Both the position numbers and the translations under genes were made by a program. Positions 1-8,444 of a DNA stretch of 10,351 bases are shown here, one piece after another (position 1 is the stretch's first letter; each line of letters opens with the position of its first letter). Source of the stretch: Actinomycetota bacterium (GTDB lineage Bacteria > Actinomycetota > Humimicrobiia > Humimicrobiales > Humimicrobiaceae); assembly GCA_003563375.1 (NCBI GenBank), contig PWSB01000122.1, positions 1 through 10,351 of the forward strand, read 5' to 3'. The notes beneath the pieces were generated by a model. It saw nothing but the letters and a program-made list of their open reading frames with translations, had not been told where the DNA came from and did no database searches.

Positions 1-3000
1 TTAAAAGACATATCTCCTATACAGGATTTTACCGAGAATATGGCTCTTGAATTTTCAGACTGCAGTTTTGGAGAGATAGTGTTCTCTGCTGATGAATGCA
101 AGCAGAGGGATATGTCCTACACGGCGCCTTTAAAGGTTAAGGCAAAGTTTATAAACAAAGAAACAGGGGAGATGAAGGAACAGGAAGTGTTTATGGGAGA
201 TTTTCCTCTGATGACGGGAAACGGTACCTTTATCATAAACGGTACCGAAAGGGTGATAGTCTCCCAGCTGGTTCGTTCGCCAGGTGTTTTTTATGACACG
301 GATATTGATAAAAAAACAGAAAACGAACTATATCTTTGCAAGGTTATTCCAAGCAGGGGTTCATGGATAGAGATAGAGACCGATAAAAAGGGTATTGCTT
401 ATGTAAGGATAGACAGGAAAAGGAAGTTTCTGTTAAGCATTTTCCTAAAATCCCTGGGTTTTGGGAATAATCAGGATATTATAGATATGTTTGGGCCCTA
501 TGACGGGGAAAACTGCATAAAGAATACCCTGGAAAAGGATTTTACTGGCAACGTAGAAGAGGCGCTTATAGAAATATATAAAAAGCTCAGGCCCGGCGAG
601 CCACCTACAGTGGAGAGTTCCAGCGCGCTTATACATTCTATGTTTTTCAATCCAAAAAGATACGACCTGGGAAAAGTGGGCCGCCATAAGCTAATACAAA
701 AACTTGATGAAGAGATAGATAAAGAAGTATTGAAAAAATTAGAAGCAATAGATAAAAGTATGGAGATCGACCCTTCCGATGAACATATTTTGAACAGCAG
801 GGACATATTTTTGATAATAAAATATTTGGTCCAGCTGATGAGCGGATTGGGAGAAATAGATGATATAGACCATTTTGGAAACAGGAGGATCCGCCATGTT
901 GGTGAACTGATACAGAACCAGGTCAGGATAGGCCTTTCCAGGATGGAGAGGGTGGTAAAAGAAAGGATGACCACCCAGGATATAGAAGAGATCACTCCCA
1001 AGACCCTTATAAACATAAGGCCGCTGGTGGCCAGCCTAAAAGAATTTTTTGGCAGCGGCCAGCTTTCACAGTTTTTGGACCAGACCAATCCTCTTGCCGA
1101 GATCACCCATAAAAGAAGGCTTTCTGCTCTGGGTCCCGGAGGCCTTAGCAGGGAAAGAGCCGGTTTTGAGGTAAGGGATGTGCATTCTTCCCACTACGGG
1201 AGGATGTGCCCTATTGAGACCCCTGAGGGCCCGAATATCGGGTTGATAGGTTCTCTGGCTACTTATGCAAGATTAAACGAATTTGGGTTTATAGAGACAC
1301 CTTACAGGAAGGTAGAAGACGGCAGGGTAACAGAAGATGTGGTATTTTTGTCTGCGGACGAAGAGGAAAAGTTTGTGATCGCCCAGGCTACAGCCGGCTT
1401 GGATGAGGAGGGCAGGTTTACCGAGGACAAAGTGCTGTCAAGATCGGGCGGAGAGGTTATGGCTGTAGAAAAAGGCCTTATTGATTATATGGATATATCG
1501 CCCAAACAGCTGTTTAGCGCTGCGGCATCGCTTATACCCTTTCTTGAGCATGATGATGCAAACCGGGCGCTTATGGGTTCGAACATGCAGCGCCAGGCTG
1601 TACCAATTATCAATCCCGAGCCTCCGCTGGTGGGTACCGGCATGGAAGGGGATGTGGCCAGAGACAGCGGCCAGCTTATAATAGCTGAAGGGGACGGTGA
1701 GGTCACCGGGGTCACTTCTGATAGCATTGAAGTCAAATATGATGATGGAAAAGAAATACAGTATAGGCTTTATAAATTCCAGAGGTCAAACCAAGGCACA
1801 TGCATAAATCAGAGGCCGCTGGCTGCAGAAGGCCAGAAAGTAAAAAAAGGAGATGTTATTGCTGACGGCCCGGCTACAAACAGGGGCGAGCTTGCCTTGG
1901 GGAGGAATCTTCTTTTGGCGTTTATGTCCTGGGAAGGCTACAACTATGAAGATGCCATAATAATCTCGGAAAGGCTAGTAAAGGAAGATATTCTCTCATC
2001 AATACATATTTCCAAACAGGAACTTGAGGCAAGGCAGACCAAGCTGGGAGCGGAAGAGATCACCAGGGACATACCCAATGTAGGTGAAGAAGTCCTGGCT
2101 GACCTGGATGAGAGAGGAATAATAAGGATAGGGGCTGAAGTCAAACCAGGAGATTTTCTGGTTGGGAAGATCACCCCTAAAGGGGAGACAGAGCTTACTG
2201 CTGAGGAGAAACTGCTAAGGGCTATTTTTGGAGAAAAAGCCAGGGAGGTAAGAGACAGTTCGCTGAAAGTGCCCCACGGAGAGTACGGAAAAGTATTGGA
2301 TGTGCAGATATTTTCAAGGAATAAGGGCCATGACCTGCCACCCGGAGTAAATGAGCTGGTGAGGGTTTTCATAGCCAAGAAAAGAAAGATATCTACAGGT
2401 GACAAACTTGCAGGAAGGCATGGCAATAAAGGCGTTATATCTGTTGTCCTCCCTGAAGAGGACATGCCCTATACTGAAGACGGTACACCGATAGACATAA
2501 TCTTTAACCCTCTGAGTGTGCCTTCAAGGATGAATGTGGGACAGGTCCTTGAGACCCATCTCGGCTGGGCAGCTAATAAAAAATGGGACGGAGAAGACGT
2601 TCCTGTTTCTGGGGACGGGAAGGTCTACTGTTCTTCGCCTATTTTTGATGGTGGATCTGAAGCCGAGATCATCGATATCATGAAAAAAGCAGGGTTGCCG
2701 GGAAATGGCAAGGCTGCACTCTATGATGGAAGGAGCGGAGAAAAATTATCCGACAGCATAACTATAGGATATGCATATGTCCTTAAGCTCCTGCATCTGG
2801 TCGATGACAAGATCCATGCAAGGTCTACAGGGCCTTATTCTCTGGTCACCCAGCAGCCTCTAGGCGGAAAAGCTCAGTTTGGCGGGCAGAGATTTGGAGA
2901 GATGGAGGTATGGGCCCTTGAGGCTTATGGAGCAGCTTATGCGCTTCAGGAAATGCTTACCATCAAGTCCGATGATGTGGTTGGAAGAGTCAAGACTTAT

Positions 3001-3231
3001 GAATCAATAGTCAAAGGCGAGAATATCGAAAAGCCTGGAATACCCGAATCCTTTAAGGTTTTGATAAAAGAGATGCAAAGCCTGGGCCTGGATGTCGAGG
3101 TGATCTCAGAGGAAGGCAAAGAGGTAGATATTTCCGCTGAAGAGGACGAAATAATGCAGACCGTAAGGGATCTGGGTATTGACTTTGGAAACAATATTAA
3201 AAAAGAAGAAGAGGACATTAAAAAGGGATAA
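1..3231 (+). CDS. rpoB: DNA-directed RNA polymerase subunit beta (5' partial)
   Basis: Beta subunit of the cytoplasmic RNA polymerase core, which forms half of the catalytic cleft and the rifampicin pocket. The frame is open from base 1, so the first ATG (base 40) is internal: the 13 codons before it continue the family sequence ([10 protein letters not shown]). About 70-90 N-terminal residues are probably missing; 1076 are visible. The rifampicin region (1051-1137) reads [15 protein letters not shown] then [11 protein letters not shown], with the equivalents of E. coli Q513, D516, H526, R529 and S531 intact. The conserved NMQRQAVP block starts near 1582. The active-site lysines equivalent to E. 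coli K1065 and K1073 are at 2380-2382 and 2404-2406, within [19 protein letters not shown]. The C-terminal [15 protein letters not shown] clamp/switch region is present, followed by an acidic and lysine-rich tail. The large E. coli inserts are absent, as in Gram-positives. The gene ends with TAA, 28 bases before rpoC, and is probably co-transcribed with it. Confidence 0.98.
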   Translation, partial: LKDISPIQDFTENMALEFSDCSFGEIVFSADECKQRDMSYTAPLKVKAKFINKETGEMKEQEVFMGDFPLMTGNGTFIINGTERVIVSQLVRSPGVFYDTDIDKKTENELYLCKVIPSRGSWIEIETDKKGIAYVRIDRKRKFLLSIFLKSLGFGNNQDIIDMFGPYDGENCIKNTLEKDFTGNVEEALIEIYKKLRPGEPPTVESSSALIHSMFFNPKRYDLGKVGRHKLIQKLDEEIDKEVLKKLEAIDKSMEIDPSDEHILNSRDIFLIIKYLVQLMSGLGEIDDIDHFGNRRIRHVGELIQNQVRIGLSRMERVVKERMTTQDIEEITPKTLINIRPLVASLKEFFGSGQLSQFLDQTNPLAEITHKRRLSALGPGGLSRERAGFEVRDVHSSHYGRMCPIETPEGPNIGLIGSLATYARLNEFGFIETPYRKVEDGRVTEDVVFLSADEEEKFVIAQATAGLDEEGRFTEDKVLSRSGGEVMAVEKGLIDYMDISPKQLFSAAASLIPFLEHDDANRALMGSNMQRQAVPIINPEPPLVGTGMEGDVARDSGQLIIAEGDGEVTGVTSDSIEVKYDDGKEIQYRLYKFQRSNQGTCINQRPLAAEGQKVKKGDVIADGPATNRGELALGRNLLLAFMSWEGYNYEDAIIISERLVKEDILSSIHISKQELEARQTKLGAEEITRDIPNVGEEVLADLDERGIIRIGAEVKPGDFLVGKITPKGETELTAEEKLLRAIFGEKAREVRDSSLKVPHGEYGKVLDVQIFSRNKGHDLPPGVNELVRVFIAKKRKISTGDKLAGRHGNKGVISVVLPEEDMPYTEDGTPIDIIFNPLSVPSRMNVGQVLETHLGWAANKKWDGEDVPVSGDGKVYCSSPIFDGGSEAEIIDIMKKAGLPGNGKAALYDGRSGEKLSDSITIGYAYVLKLLHLVDDKIHARSTGPYSLVTQQPLGGKAQFGGQRFGEMEVWALEAYGAAYALQEMLTIKSDDVVGRVKTYESIVKGENIEKPGIPESFKVLIKEMQSLGLDVEVISEEGKEVDISAEEDEIMQTVRDLGIDFGNNIKKEEEDIKKG

Positions 3232-3244
3232 AAAAAGATTTTTT

Positions 3245-3250
3245 GGGAGG
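3245..3250 (+). promoter_or_regulatory. Shine-Dalgarno that fixes the rpoC start
   Basis: GGGAGG lies 9 bases before ATG 3260. The rpoC frame is open further upstream, back to a TTG at 3179, but that stretch lies mostly inside the rpoB 3' end and encodes a lysine-rich run unlike any beta' N-terminus. The Shine-Dalgarno and the family-like start [20 protein letters not shown] both support ATG 3260. Confidence 0.85.
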
Positions 3251-3259
3251 AATTTTTAC

Positions 3260-6200
3260 ATGGCTATAAATATAGATGTTAATAATTTTGATGCAATCAA
3301 GATAGGGCTTGCTTCGCCGGAAAAGATAAGGTCATGGTCTAATGGTGAGGTTAAGAAACCGGAGACTATAAATTACAGGACACTCAAACCGGAAAAGGAC
3401 GGGTTGTTCTGTGAGAGGATATTCGGCCCTACGAAGGATTGGGAATGTTACTGCGGCAAATATAAAAGGGTCCGTTTTAAGGGAATCATATGCGAAAGAT
3501 GCGGCGTCGAAGTAACCCGTTCAAATGTCAGAAGGGAGAGGATGGGCCATATAGGGCTGGCTTCTTCTGTTTCACATATATGGTTTTTTAAGGGTGTTCC
3601 CAGCAGGATGGGCTATATCCTCGATCTCAGCCCCAAAGACCTTGAAAAGGTGCTTTATTTCGATTCCTATATAGTCACATCCCTGGACAAGGAAAAGATT
3701 GAAAATGAGAGAGAGAAACTGGAAGAGACCAAAGAAACAGCAATAAAAGAGGCTGAAGAACTTCATAAGTTAAGGATAGAGGAACTTTTGGCTAACAGGG
3801 ATGAGATAATTGAAAAATACAGGGATGTGGAGGATCTCCAGGAGCTTAAAGCCATCGATGAGAATATCGGCGGGATGGAAGATATAGACACAAAGGTAAA
3901 GAAGATAGAAAAAGAGACCGATGACCTTCTCAAGGAAGAGGAAGACATATACAGGGATGAAGTCGAGCTTATTGGAAGGGCACATACCTTTTTCTTCAAT
4001 CTGGAGGAAAAGATGCTGGTCTCAGACGAGGCGCTTTTTAAAAAGATGCAGGAGGTCTATACAGATTATTTTAGCGGAGGTATGGGTGCAGAGGCCATCA
4101 AGGATCTTTTGAGCAGCATAGACTGTGAGGCTGAGGCAGCAGAACTCAAGGAAATAATAAAGAGTTCCAAGGGGCAGAAAAGGAACAGGGCCATAAAAAG
4201 GCTAAAAATAGTATCCTCGTTTATAGACTCAGAAAACAAGCCGGAATACATGGTCCTGGACATACTTCCAGTAATCCCCCCTGACCTCAGGCCGATGGTG
4301 CAGCTTGATGGGGGAAGATTTGCAACCTCTGACTTAAACGATCTGTACAGAAGGGTAATAAACAGGAATAACAGGCTTAAAAAACTGCTTGAACTGGGAG
4401 CTCCGGAGATTATCGTCAACAACGAGAAAAGGATGCTCCAGGAAGCCGTAGATGCATTATTTGATAACGGCAGGCGGGGCAGGGCTGTGCTCGGCGCTGG
4501 AAACAGGCCGCTGAAATCATTAAGCGATATGCTTAAGGGCAAGCAGGGAAGGTTCAGACAAAACCTGCTGGGAAAAAGGGTGGACTATTCCGGCCGTTCA
4601 GTAATCGTGGTAAATCCTAATCTGGAGTTATCGCAGTGCGGCCTTCCCAAGGAAATAGCCCTGGAGCTTTTTAAGCCTTTTGTAATGAAGAAGCTTGTCG
4701 ATGACGGATATGCTCAGAATATAAAGAACTCAAAGACCATGGTGGACAAAGGGGTTAACGAGGTATGGGATGTCCTGGAAGAGGTCATAGAAAACCATCC
4801 TGTTCTGCTAAACCGTGCCCCTACGCTTCATAGATTGGGGATACAGGCTTTTATGCCCATACTTGTAGAAGGCAAGGCCGTGCAGATACATCCTTTGGTA
4901 TGCCCTCCATTCAATGCTGACTTTGACGGCGACCAGATGGCGGTGCATGTGCCCCTGTCCAATGAAGCCAGGGCTGAAGCCATAATGCTTATGATGTCTT
5001 CTAAGAACCTGCTCTCACCAGCCAGCGGGGAGCCGGTAGTCACTCCTACTCAGGATATGGTCCTGGGAATATATTACCTGACTTCTGAAAGGGAAGCTAA
5101 GACTGAAGCCAAAAGATACTACAGCAATAAAAACAGCGCATACCTGGATTATGATTACGGCTTTATATCCCTGCACACACCCATAATGGTCAAGGAAAAC
5201 GGCAAGAAGGTAAAGACAACTTTGGGAAGACTTATATTCAATGACCTTCTGCCTGATGACTTCGCTTTTGTAAACAAGGAAGTCAATAAAAAAGAGCTTA
5301 TATCCATAATCTCTAAGGTAGTAATAAACTATCCCAATGAACAGGTTAGCAGGATACTCGATGCTATTAAAGAAAACGGATTCAAGTATTCTACAAGGTC
5401 CGGGCTTACCATAGGTATCGACGATATAATAGTTCCTCCCGAAAAGAAAGACCTGCTAAAAAAAGTAGAGGAAAAGATAGAAAAGATAGAAGGCTACTAC
5501 AAGCAAGGCCTTATAACTGAATTCGAAAGGCATCAGAGGGTTATACAATTATGGTCTCAGACCAATGAGAAGGTGGCTGATGCCATGGAGCAAAACTTTG
5601 ACAGGTTCAACCCCGTGTTCATGATGGCTACTTCGGGGGCAAGGGGAAATGTCAAGCAGCTGCGCCAGCTTGCCGGCATGAGGGGGCTGGTGGCAAATGC
5701 CCGGGGCGATATCATCGACAGGCCTATTAAGTCCAATTTCAGGGAAGGGCTCACCGTGCTTGAATATTTTATATCTACCCATGGGGCAAGGCAGGGCCTT
5801 GCTGATACCGCTTTAAGGACAGCGGATTCGGGATACCTTACCAGAAGGCTTGTGGACGTGGCCCAGGACACTATGATAAGGGAACCTGATTGCGGGACAG
5901 AAGACGGAATAAACCTTTATGTGCTTACCCTGGAGGGCGAACCCAATATAAACCTTATAGGAAGGATAAGCCAGGAGGAGATAACAAGGGAAGACAATAA
6001 GAAGAAAATTATCGAACCTGGAGAAGAAATTACTGAAAAACAGCGGCAGAAGCTTATACATGCAAATATCGAGAGCCTCAAGGTACGTTCACCTCTTACC
6101 TGCGAGAGCGAGCAAGGTATCTGCCAGAAATGTTACGGCAGGGATCTGGCAACTGGAAAAATAGTGGAGATCGGGGAAGCTGTAGGGATCATCGCAGCCC

Positions 6201-7408
6201 AGTCTATCGGCGAGCCGGGCACCCAGCTTACCATGCGTACATTCCATACCGGAGGGGTTGCTTCTACGGTTATCCAGAGGCAGATCAAATCTCCTGTAAG
6301 GGGCCAGCTTGTGCTCTCAGACCAGCTTCTCTCTGAGCTTAATCTTGATAAAAGTGATTTTAGCGAGGATGGCAAGGAGAACATGGAAGTAAATATCGAG
6401 CACATACCTCACAAGCTTGTGTTCAAGGTACAGATGGAGAGGGGAGATGTCGTTGATGTCATAATACCCAAGGGCGAGCTCCTTGTCCTTAACAAGAATG
6501 TAAACGTGGAAGCCGGGGAGATATTTGCTAAGATAGTGATGACTGCTAAAAGAAAGACCCATGTGCACAAGCATGAGAAGACCTTTGAGGGAATAGACAT
6601 AACCAGCGGTCTGCCCAGGGTGGTGGAACTTTTTGAAGCCAGGAGGCCCAAGGAGCATGCGATAATTGCTGATGTCAGCGGCAAGGTCCGGGTAGAACAG
6701 GTGGATTCCCGTTTCAATGTCATAACCCTAAAAGGCGATGATGGGGAAAATGAAATTTCCTATCAGATGACCACCAGCACTAGACTAAGGGTAAGCGACG
6801 GGCAGAAGGTACTTGCTGGAGACCAGCTTACCGAAGGGCCTAAAAACCCCCATGACATATTAAGGGTAGGAGGCATAAAGGCCTGCGAGCAGTACCTGGT
6901 AAAAGAAATACAGAATGTCTATAAATCACAGGGAGTAGACATAAATGACAAGCATATAGAGGTAATCGCCAGGCAGATGCTCAAAAAGATCACCATAGTG
7001 GATCCTGGAGAAAGCGAGTTTTTACCCGGCCAGCTTGTGGACAGGCTGCATTTTAACAGGGTAAACAAGGATCTTTCTTCCCAGATGAAGGACACAGCCA
7101 CAGCTTCACAGAACTTGATGGGGATAACCAAGGCTTCCCTGGCAACAGAAAGCTTCCTGGCTGCGGCATCATTCCAAGAGACCACCAGGGTCCTGACCGA
7201 TGCTGCCCTGGAAAACAAGATAGACACCCTTTCAGGCCTAAAAGAGAATGTTATACTGGGCAAGTCCATACCGGCAGGTACCGGGATGAGCAGATACAGA
7301 AGCATCGAGCTTGTGTATCCTGGATATAAGGAAGAAGATGAAGGTGAAATAGAAATATTACAGGAAGGCGGAGCGGAAGATACCCAGGATTTAGAAATAA
7401 ACTTATAA
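3260..7408 (+). CDS. rpoC: DNA-directed RNA polymerase subunit beta'
   Basis: Catalytic beta' subunit of RNA polymerase, complete at 1382 residues (about 1200 in Bacillus, 1316 in M. tuberculosis, 1407 in E. coli). In order: N-terminal zinc ribbon with C63, C65, C78 and C81; a charged helical insert (about 144-250) as in Actinobacteria; the conserved [20 protein letters not shown] segment (349-368); the Mg-binding NADFDGDQM (552-560) with D554, D556 and D558; the bridge helix around 835-870 ([20 protein letters not shown]); a second zinc site with C878, C948, C955 and C958; the trigger loop TMRTFHTGG with M992, F995 and H996; a ~109-residue insert inside that loop (1002-1112); then DITSGLPR and LFEARRPKE. 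The C-terminus is acidic. All catalytic and zinc residues I checked are present, and no frameshift was seen. The extra length over Bacillus is explained mainly by the two inserts. It follows rpoB by 28 bases, consistent with one operon. Confidence 0.98.
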   Translation: MAINIDVNNFDAIKIGLASPEKIRSWSNGEVKKPETINYRTLKPEKDGLFCERIFGPTKDWECYCGKYKRVRFKGIICERCGVEVTRSNVRRERMGHIGLASSVSHIWFFKGVPSRMGYILDLSPKDLEKVLYFDSYIVTSLDKEKIENEREKLEETKETAIKEAEELHKLRIEELLANRDEIIEKYRDVEDLQELKAIDENIGGMEDIDTKVKKIEKETDDLLKEEEDIYRDEVELIGRAHTFFFNLEEKMLVSDEALFKKMQEVYTDYFSGGMGAEAIKDLLSSIDCEAEAAELKEIIKSSKGQKRNRAIKRLKIVSSFIDSENKPEYMVLDILPVIPPDLRPMVQLDGGRFATSDLNDLYRRVINRNNRLKKLLELGAPEIIVNNEKRMLQEAVDALFDNGRRGRAVLGAGNRPLKSLSDMLKGKQGRFRQNLLGKRVDYSGRSVIVVNPNLELSQCGLPKEIALELFKPFVMKKLVDDGYAQNIKNSKTMVDKGVNEVWDVLEEVIENHPVLLNRAPTLHRLGIQAFMPILVEGKAVQIHPLVCPPFNADFDGDQMAVHVPLSNEARAEAIMLMMSSKNLLSPASGEPVVTPTQDMVLGIYYLTSEREAKTEAKRYYSNKNSAYLDYDYGFISLHTPIMVKENGKKVKTTLGRLIFNDLLPDDFAFVNKEVNKKELISIISKVVINYPNEQVSRILDAIKENGFKYSTRSGLTIGIDDIIVPPEKKDLLKKVEEKIEKIEGYYKQGLITEFERHQRVIQLWSQTNEKVADAMEQNFDRFNPVFMMATSGARGNVKQLRQLAGMRGLVANARGDIIDRPIKSNFREGLTVLEYFISTHGARQGLADTALRTADSGYLTRRLVDVAQDTMIREPDCGTEDGINLYVLTLEGEPNINLIGRISQEEITREDNKKKIIEPGEEITEKQRQKLIHANIESLKVRSPLTCESEQGICQKCYGRDLATGKIVEIGEAVGIIAAQSIGEPGTQLTMRTFHTGGVASTVIQRQIKSPVRGQLVLSDQLLSELNLDKSDFSEDGKENMEVNIEHIPHKLVFKVQMERGDVVDVIIPKGELLVLNKNVNVEAGEIFAKIVMTAKRKTHVHKHEKTFEGIDITSGLPRVVELFEARRPKEHAIIADVSGKVRVEQVDSRFNVITLKGDDGENEISYQMTTSTRLRVSDGQKVLAGDQLTEGPKNPHDILRVGGIKACEQYLVKEIQNVYKSQGVDINDKHIEVIARQMLKKITIVDPGESEFLPGQLVDRLHFNRVNKDLSSQMKDTATASQNLMGITKASLATESFLAAASFQETTRVLTDAALENKIDTLSGLKENVILGKSIPAGTGMSRYRSIELVYPGYKEEDEGEIEILQEGGAEDTQDLEINL
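3689..4009 (+). other. Actinobacteria-type helical insert in beta'
   Basis: This encodes beta' residues about 144-250, between YIVTSLDKE and LVSDEALF. Bacillus has about 11 residues in this interval; here there are 112. The segment is very rich in Glu, Lys and Asp with regularly spaced Leu and Ile, as expected for a long helical hairpin or coiled coil. Mycobacterial beta' has an insert of similar size and composition at the same place, which structures show protruding from the enzyme. This is the best lineage marker in the window. Its boundaries are approximate, because I aligned it from memory. Confidence 0.8.
6263..6595 (+). other. SI3-like insert in the beta' trigger loop
   Basis: This encodes beta' residues 1002-1112, lying between the trigger-loop half TFHTGGVA (994-1001) and DITSGLPR (from D1113). 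Bacillus has about two residues here and Mycobacterium none, so about 109 are extra. The position matches E. coli SI3 (about 188 residues). The segment [11 protein letters not shown] and the later block [17 protein letters not shown] with EIFAKI look like one sandwich-barrel hybrid fold, the SI3 building block. A basic, histidine-bearing linker ([15 protein letters not shown]) leads back into the trigger helix. The fold assignment is an inference from pattern only. Confidence 0.75.
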
Positions 7409-7421
7409 AAGATTATAAATT

Positions 7422-7426
7422 GGAGG
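7422..7426 (+). promoter_or_regulatory. Shine-Dalgarno-like GGAGG without a gene
   Basis: TTGGAGGC sits 13 bases after the rpoC stop. No ATG or GTG follows at a usable distance. The only candidate is a TTG at 7439, 12 bases on, which would give eight codons ending at TGA 7463-7465. It could be a chance purine run, a leader-peptide start or the remnant of a lost gene. Confidence 0.3.
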
Positions 7427-7445
7427 CATAATAAACAATTGATCA

Positions 7446-7474
7446 TTGACATTTTTAACCTCTGATGATAAATT
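7446..7474 (+). promoter_or_regulatory. Predicted sigma-70-type promoter for rpsL-rpsG-fusA
   Basis: A perfect -35 box TTGACA (7446-7451), a 17-base spacer, and the -10 box TAAATT (7469-7474; 4 of 6 consensus bases) preceded by the extended -10 dinucleotide TG at 7466-7467. It lies about 40 bases after the rpoC stop and 92 bases before rpsL. It predicts a transcript start near 7480-7482 and a leader of about 85 bases. The box match and spacing are seen directly; activity is inferred. Confidence 0.6.
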
Positions 7475-7485
7475 CTTTATTCGTG

Positions 7486-7500
7486 TCTCCGGTTTGGAGA
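7486..7500 (+). promoter_or_regulatory. Small hairpin near the predicted 5' end of the str transcript
   Basis: TCTCC, loop GGTTT, GGAGA: a perfect 5-base-pair stem that can be extended by one G-U pair (7485/7501). No T-run follows directly, so it does not look like an intrinsic terminator. If the promoter at 7446-7474 is used, the hairpin would lie within the first ~20 bases of the mRNA, where it could stabilise the transcript or mask the GGAGA. A stem this short can occur by chance. Confidence 0.35.
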
Positions 7501-7566
7501 TTAATAATTCAGTAAAAATTTTGCTTGTATTATTATTTGTTATTTTTTTGAGAAAAGGTAAGGTTT

Positions 7567-7938
7567 ATGCCTACGATTAATCAGTTAATAAGAAAAGGAA
7601 GAAAGAAAATAGGTAAAAAGAAAAAGACTCCGGCACTGCAGAGCAATCCCTTGAGGAGGGGAGTATGTGTCAGGGTTTATACCGCCACTCCCAAAAAGCC
7701 GAATTCGGCTTTGAGGAAGGTGGCCAGGGTAAGGCTTACTAATGGCGCGGAGGTCACAGCCTATATACCAGGCATAGGGCATAATCTGCAGGAACACTCT
7801 ATTGTCATGGTCAGGGGAGGAAGAGTAAAGGACCTTCCCGGGGTAAGGTATAAAGTGGTAAGGGGAGCCCTGGATACAGCTGGAGTCGAAGGAAGAAAAT
7901 CTTCCCGTTCCAGATACGGAGCTAAAAAACCAAAGTAA
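7567..7938 (+). CDS. rpsL: 30S ribosomal protein S12
   Basis: Protein S12 of the small ribosomal subunit, at the decoding centre, where it monitors codon-anticodon pairing and takes part in the streptomycin site. It has 123 residues, the normal length. The start [14 protein letters not shown] is typical of Actinobacteria and Firmicutes. The decoding loops are intact: [11 protein letters not shown] (41-51), including the lysines equivalent to E. coli K42 and K43, and [12 protein letters not shown] (84-95), including the equivalents of K87 and D88. The ribosome is therefore predicted to be streptomycin-sensitive at this protein. The C-terminus SRYGAKKPK is standard. ATG 7567 is preceded by AAAAGGTAAGG. 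Fourteen of its 15 Arg codons are AGG or AGA (9 AGG, 5 AGA, 1 CGT) and four of six Ile codons are ATA. It is the first gene of the str cluster, 18 bases before rpsG. Confidence 0.98.
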   Translation: MPTINQLIRKGRKKIGKKKKTPALQSNPLRRGVCVRVYTATPKKPNSALRKVARVRLTNGAEVTAYIPGIGHNLQEHSIVMVRGGRVKDLPGVRYKVVRGALDTAGVEGRKSSRSRYGAKKPK

Positions 7939-7956
7939 GGTTTAAGGAGAATTTTA

Positions 7957-8430
7957 ATGGCTAGAAAAGGTACAGCGACTAAAAGGAAAGAAGATATTGT
8001 AGATCCTGTCTATAAGAGCAGGATTGTGGCAAAACTTATAAGCAAGGTGCTTCTTTGCGGCAAAAAGAGCAAGGCCGAAAAGATAGTGTATGATAGTTTT
8101 AAGATCCTTGAGGATAAGACCAAAGAAAATCCTTTAGAGATATTGGATAAATGTTTGGAAAACGTAAGACCTTTGCTGGAGGTAAAACCCAGGAGGGTCG
8201 GAGGAGCTACCTATCAGGTGCCCATAGAGGTACAGTCTGACAGGGCGATGACCCTGGCTATAAGATGGCTTGTGGGATATGCCAGAAACAGAAGGGAAAA
8301 AAGCATGGCTCAGAGACTGGCTTCTGAGATACTGGATGGAGCCAGCAATACTGGAAGCAGTGTAAAGAAAAAGGAGGACCTGCACAGGATGGCGGAAGCC
8401 AATAAGGCTTTTGCACATTATAGGTGGTAG
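7957..8430 (+). CDS. rpsG: 30S ribosomal protein S7
   Basis: Primary 16S rRNA-binding protein that starts assembly of the 30S head and contacts the E-site tRNA. It has 157 residues (156 is common). Visible features: the basic N-terminal arm [11 protein letters not shown]; the beta-hairpin region [20 protein letters not shown] (70-89); the [12 protein letters not shown] helix (103-114); and the conserved C-terminus [13 protein letters not shown], which matches the actinobacterial ending. The start is fixed by AAGGAGA at 7944-7950, six bases before ATG 7957. The gaps to rpsL (18 bases) and fusA (14 bases) suggest one mRNA and close translational linkage. The long rpsL-rpsG leader that binds S7 for feedback in E. 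coli cannot fit here, so any S7 autoregulation must use another site. Confidence 0.98.
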   Translation: MARKGTATKRKEDIVDPVYKSRIVAKLISKVLLCGKKSKAEKIVYDSFKILEDKTKENPLEILDKCLENVRPLLEVKPRRVGGATYQVPIEVQSDRAMTLAIRWLVGYARNRREKSMAQRLASEILDGASNTGSSVKKKEDLHRMAEANKAFAHYRW

Positions 8431-8444
8431 CAGGGTAATTTTAT

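Larger units (their letters stand above)
7409..7566 (+). other. AT-rich spacer between the rpoBC and str clusters
   Basis: This 158-base spacer is the longest gap in the window. It holds the orphan GGAGG, the predicted promoter and the small hairpin, then a very AT-rich stretch (about 7501-7555) with a T7 run at 7543-7549, ending in the rpsL Shine-Dalgarno. I see no GC-rich hairpin followed by a T-run, so no intrinsic terminator separates rpoC from rpsL and read-through is plausible. The L7Ae-like gene that many Firmicutes carry here is absent. Confidence 0.7.

Noticed and set aside
40..42. ATG as the rpoB start
   Set aside because: The frame is open to base 1, and the 13 codons before this ATG continue the conserved beta sequence (ISPIQDF). 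The true start lies before the window.
1096..1098. Ala at the position of E. coli S522 as a rifampicin-resistance mutation
   Set aside because: Ala is the normal residue here in many sensitive bacteria, including Bacillus.
498..1106. A 202-codon open frame on the minus strand inside rpoB, and similar ones at 1944-2465, 4066-4542 and 6919-7452
   Set aside because: They lie opposite conserved rpoB and rpoC codons. Their translations are low-complexity, rich in Ser, Leu and Ile, as expected from the reverse complement of AGG/GAA/GAT-rich coding sequence. They show no recognisable domain.
3179..3259. An upstream TTG start for rpoC, or an rpoB-rpoC fusion
   Set aside because: The rpoC frame is open through the rpoB 3' end, and A-rich runs there could in principle slip. 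However, rpoB has its own TAA stop, rpoC has a strong Shine-Dalgarno and a family-like start at 3260, and the upstream translation is an unconserved lysine run. An open frame of this length is likely by chance.
7483..7515. A ten-codon GTG frame in the rpoC-rpsL spacer
   Set aside because: It has no Shine-Dalgarno at a suitable distance and overlaps the hairpin, and its length gives no coding evidence.
7528..7533. TATTAT as a second -10 box
   Set aside because: It matches 5 of 6 consensus bases, but no acceptable -35 box lies 16-18 bases upstream and the region is AT-rich enough to produce such matches by chance.
7543..7549. A T7 run as an intrinsic terminator before rpsL
   Set aside because: There is no GC-rich hairpin directly upstream; the surrounding stretch is simply AT-rich and leads into the rpsL ribosome-binding site.
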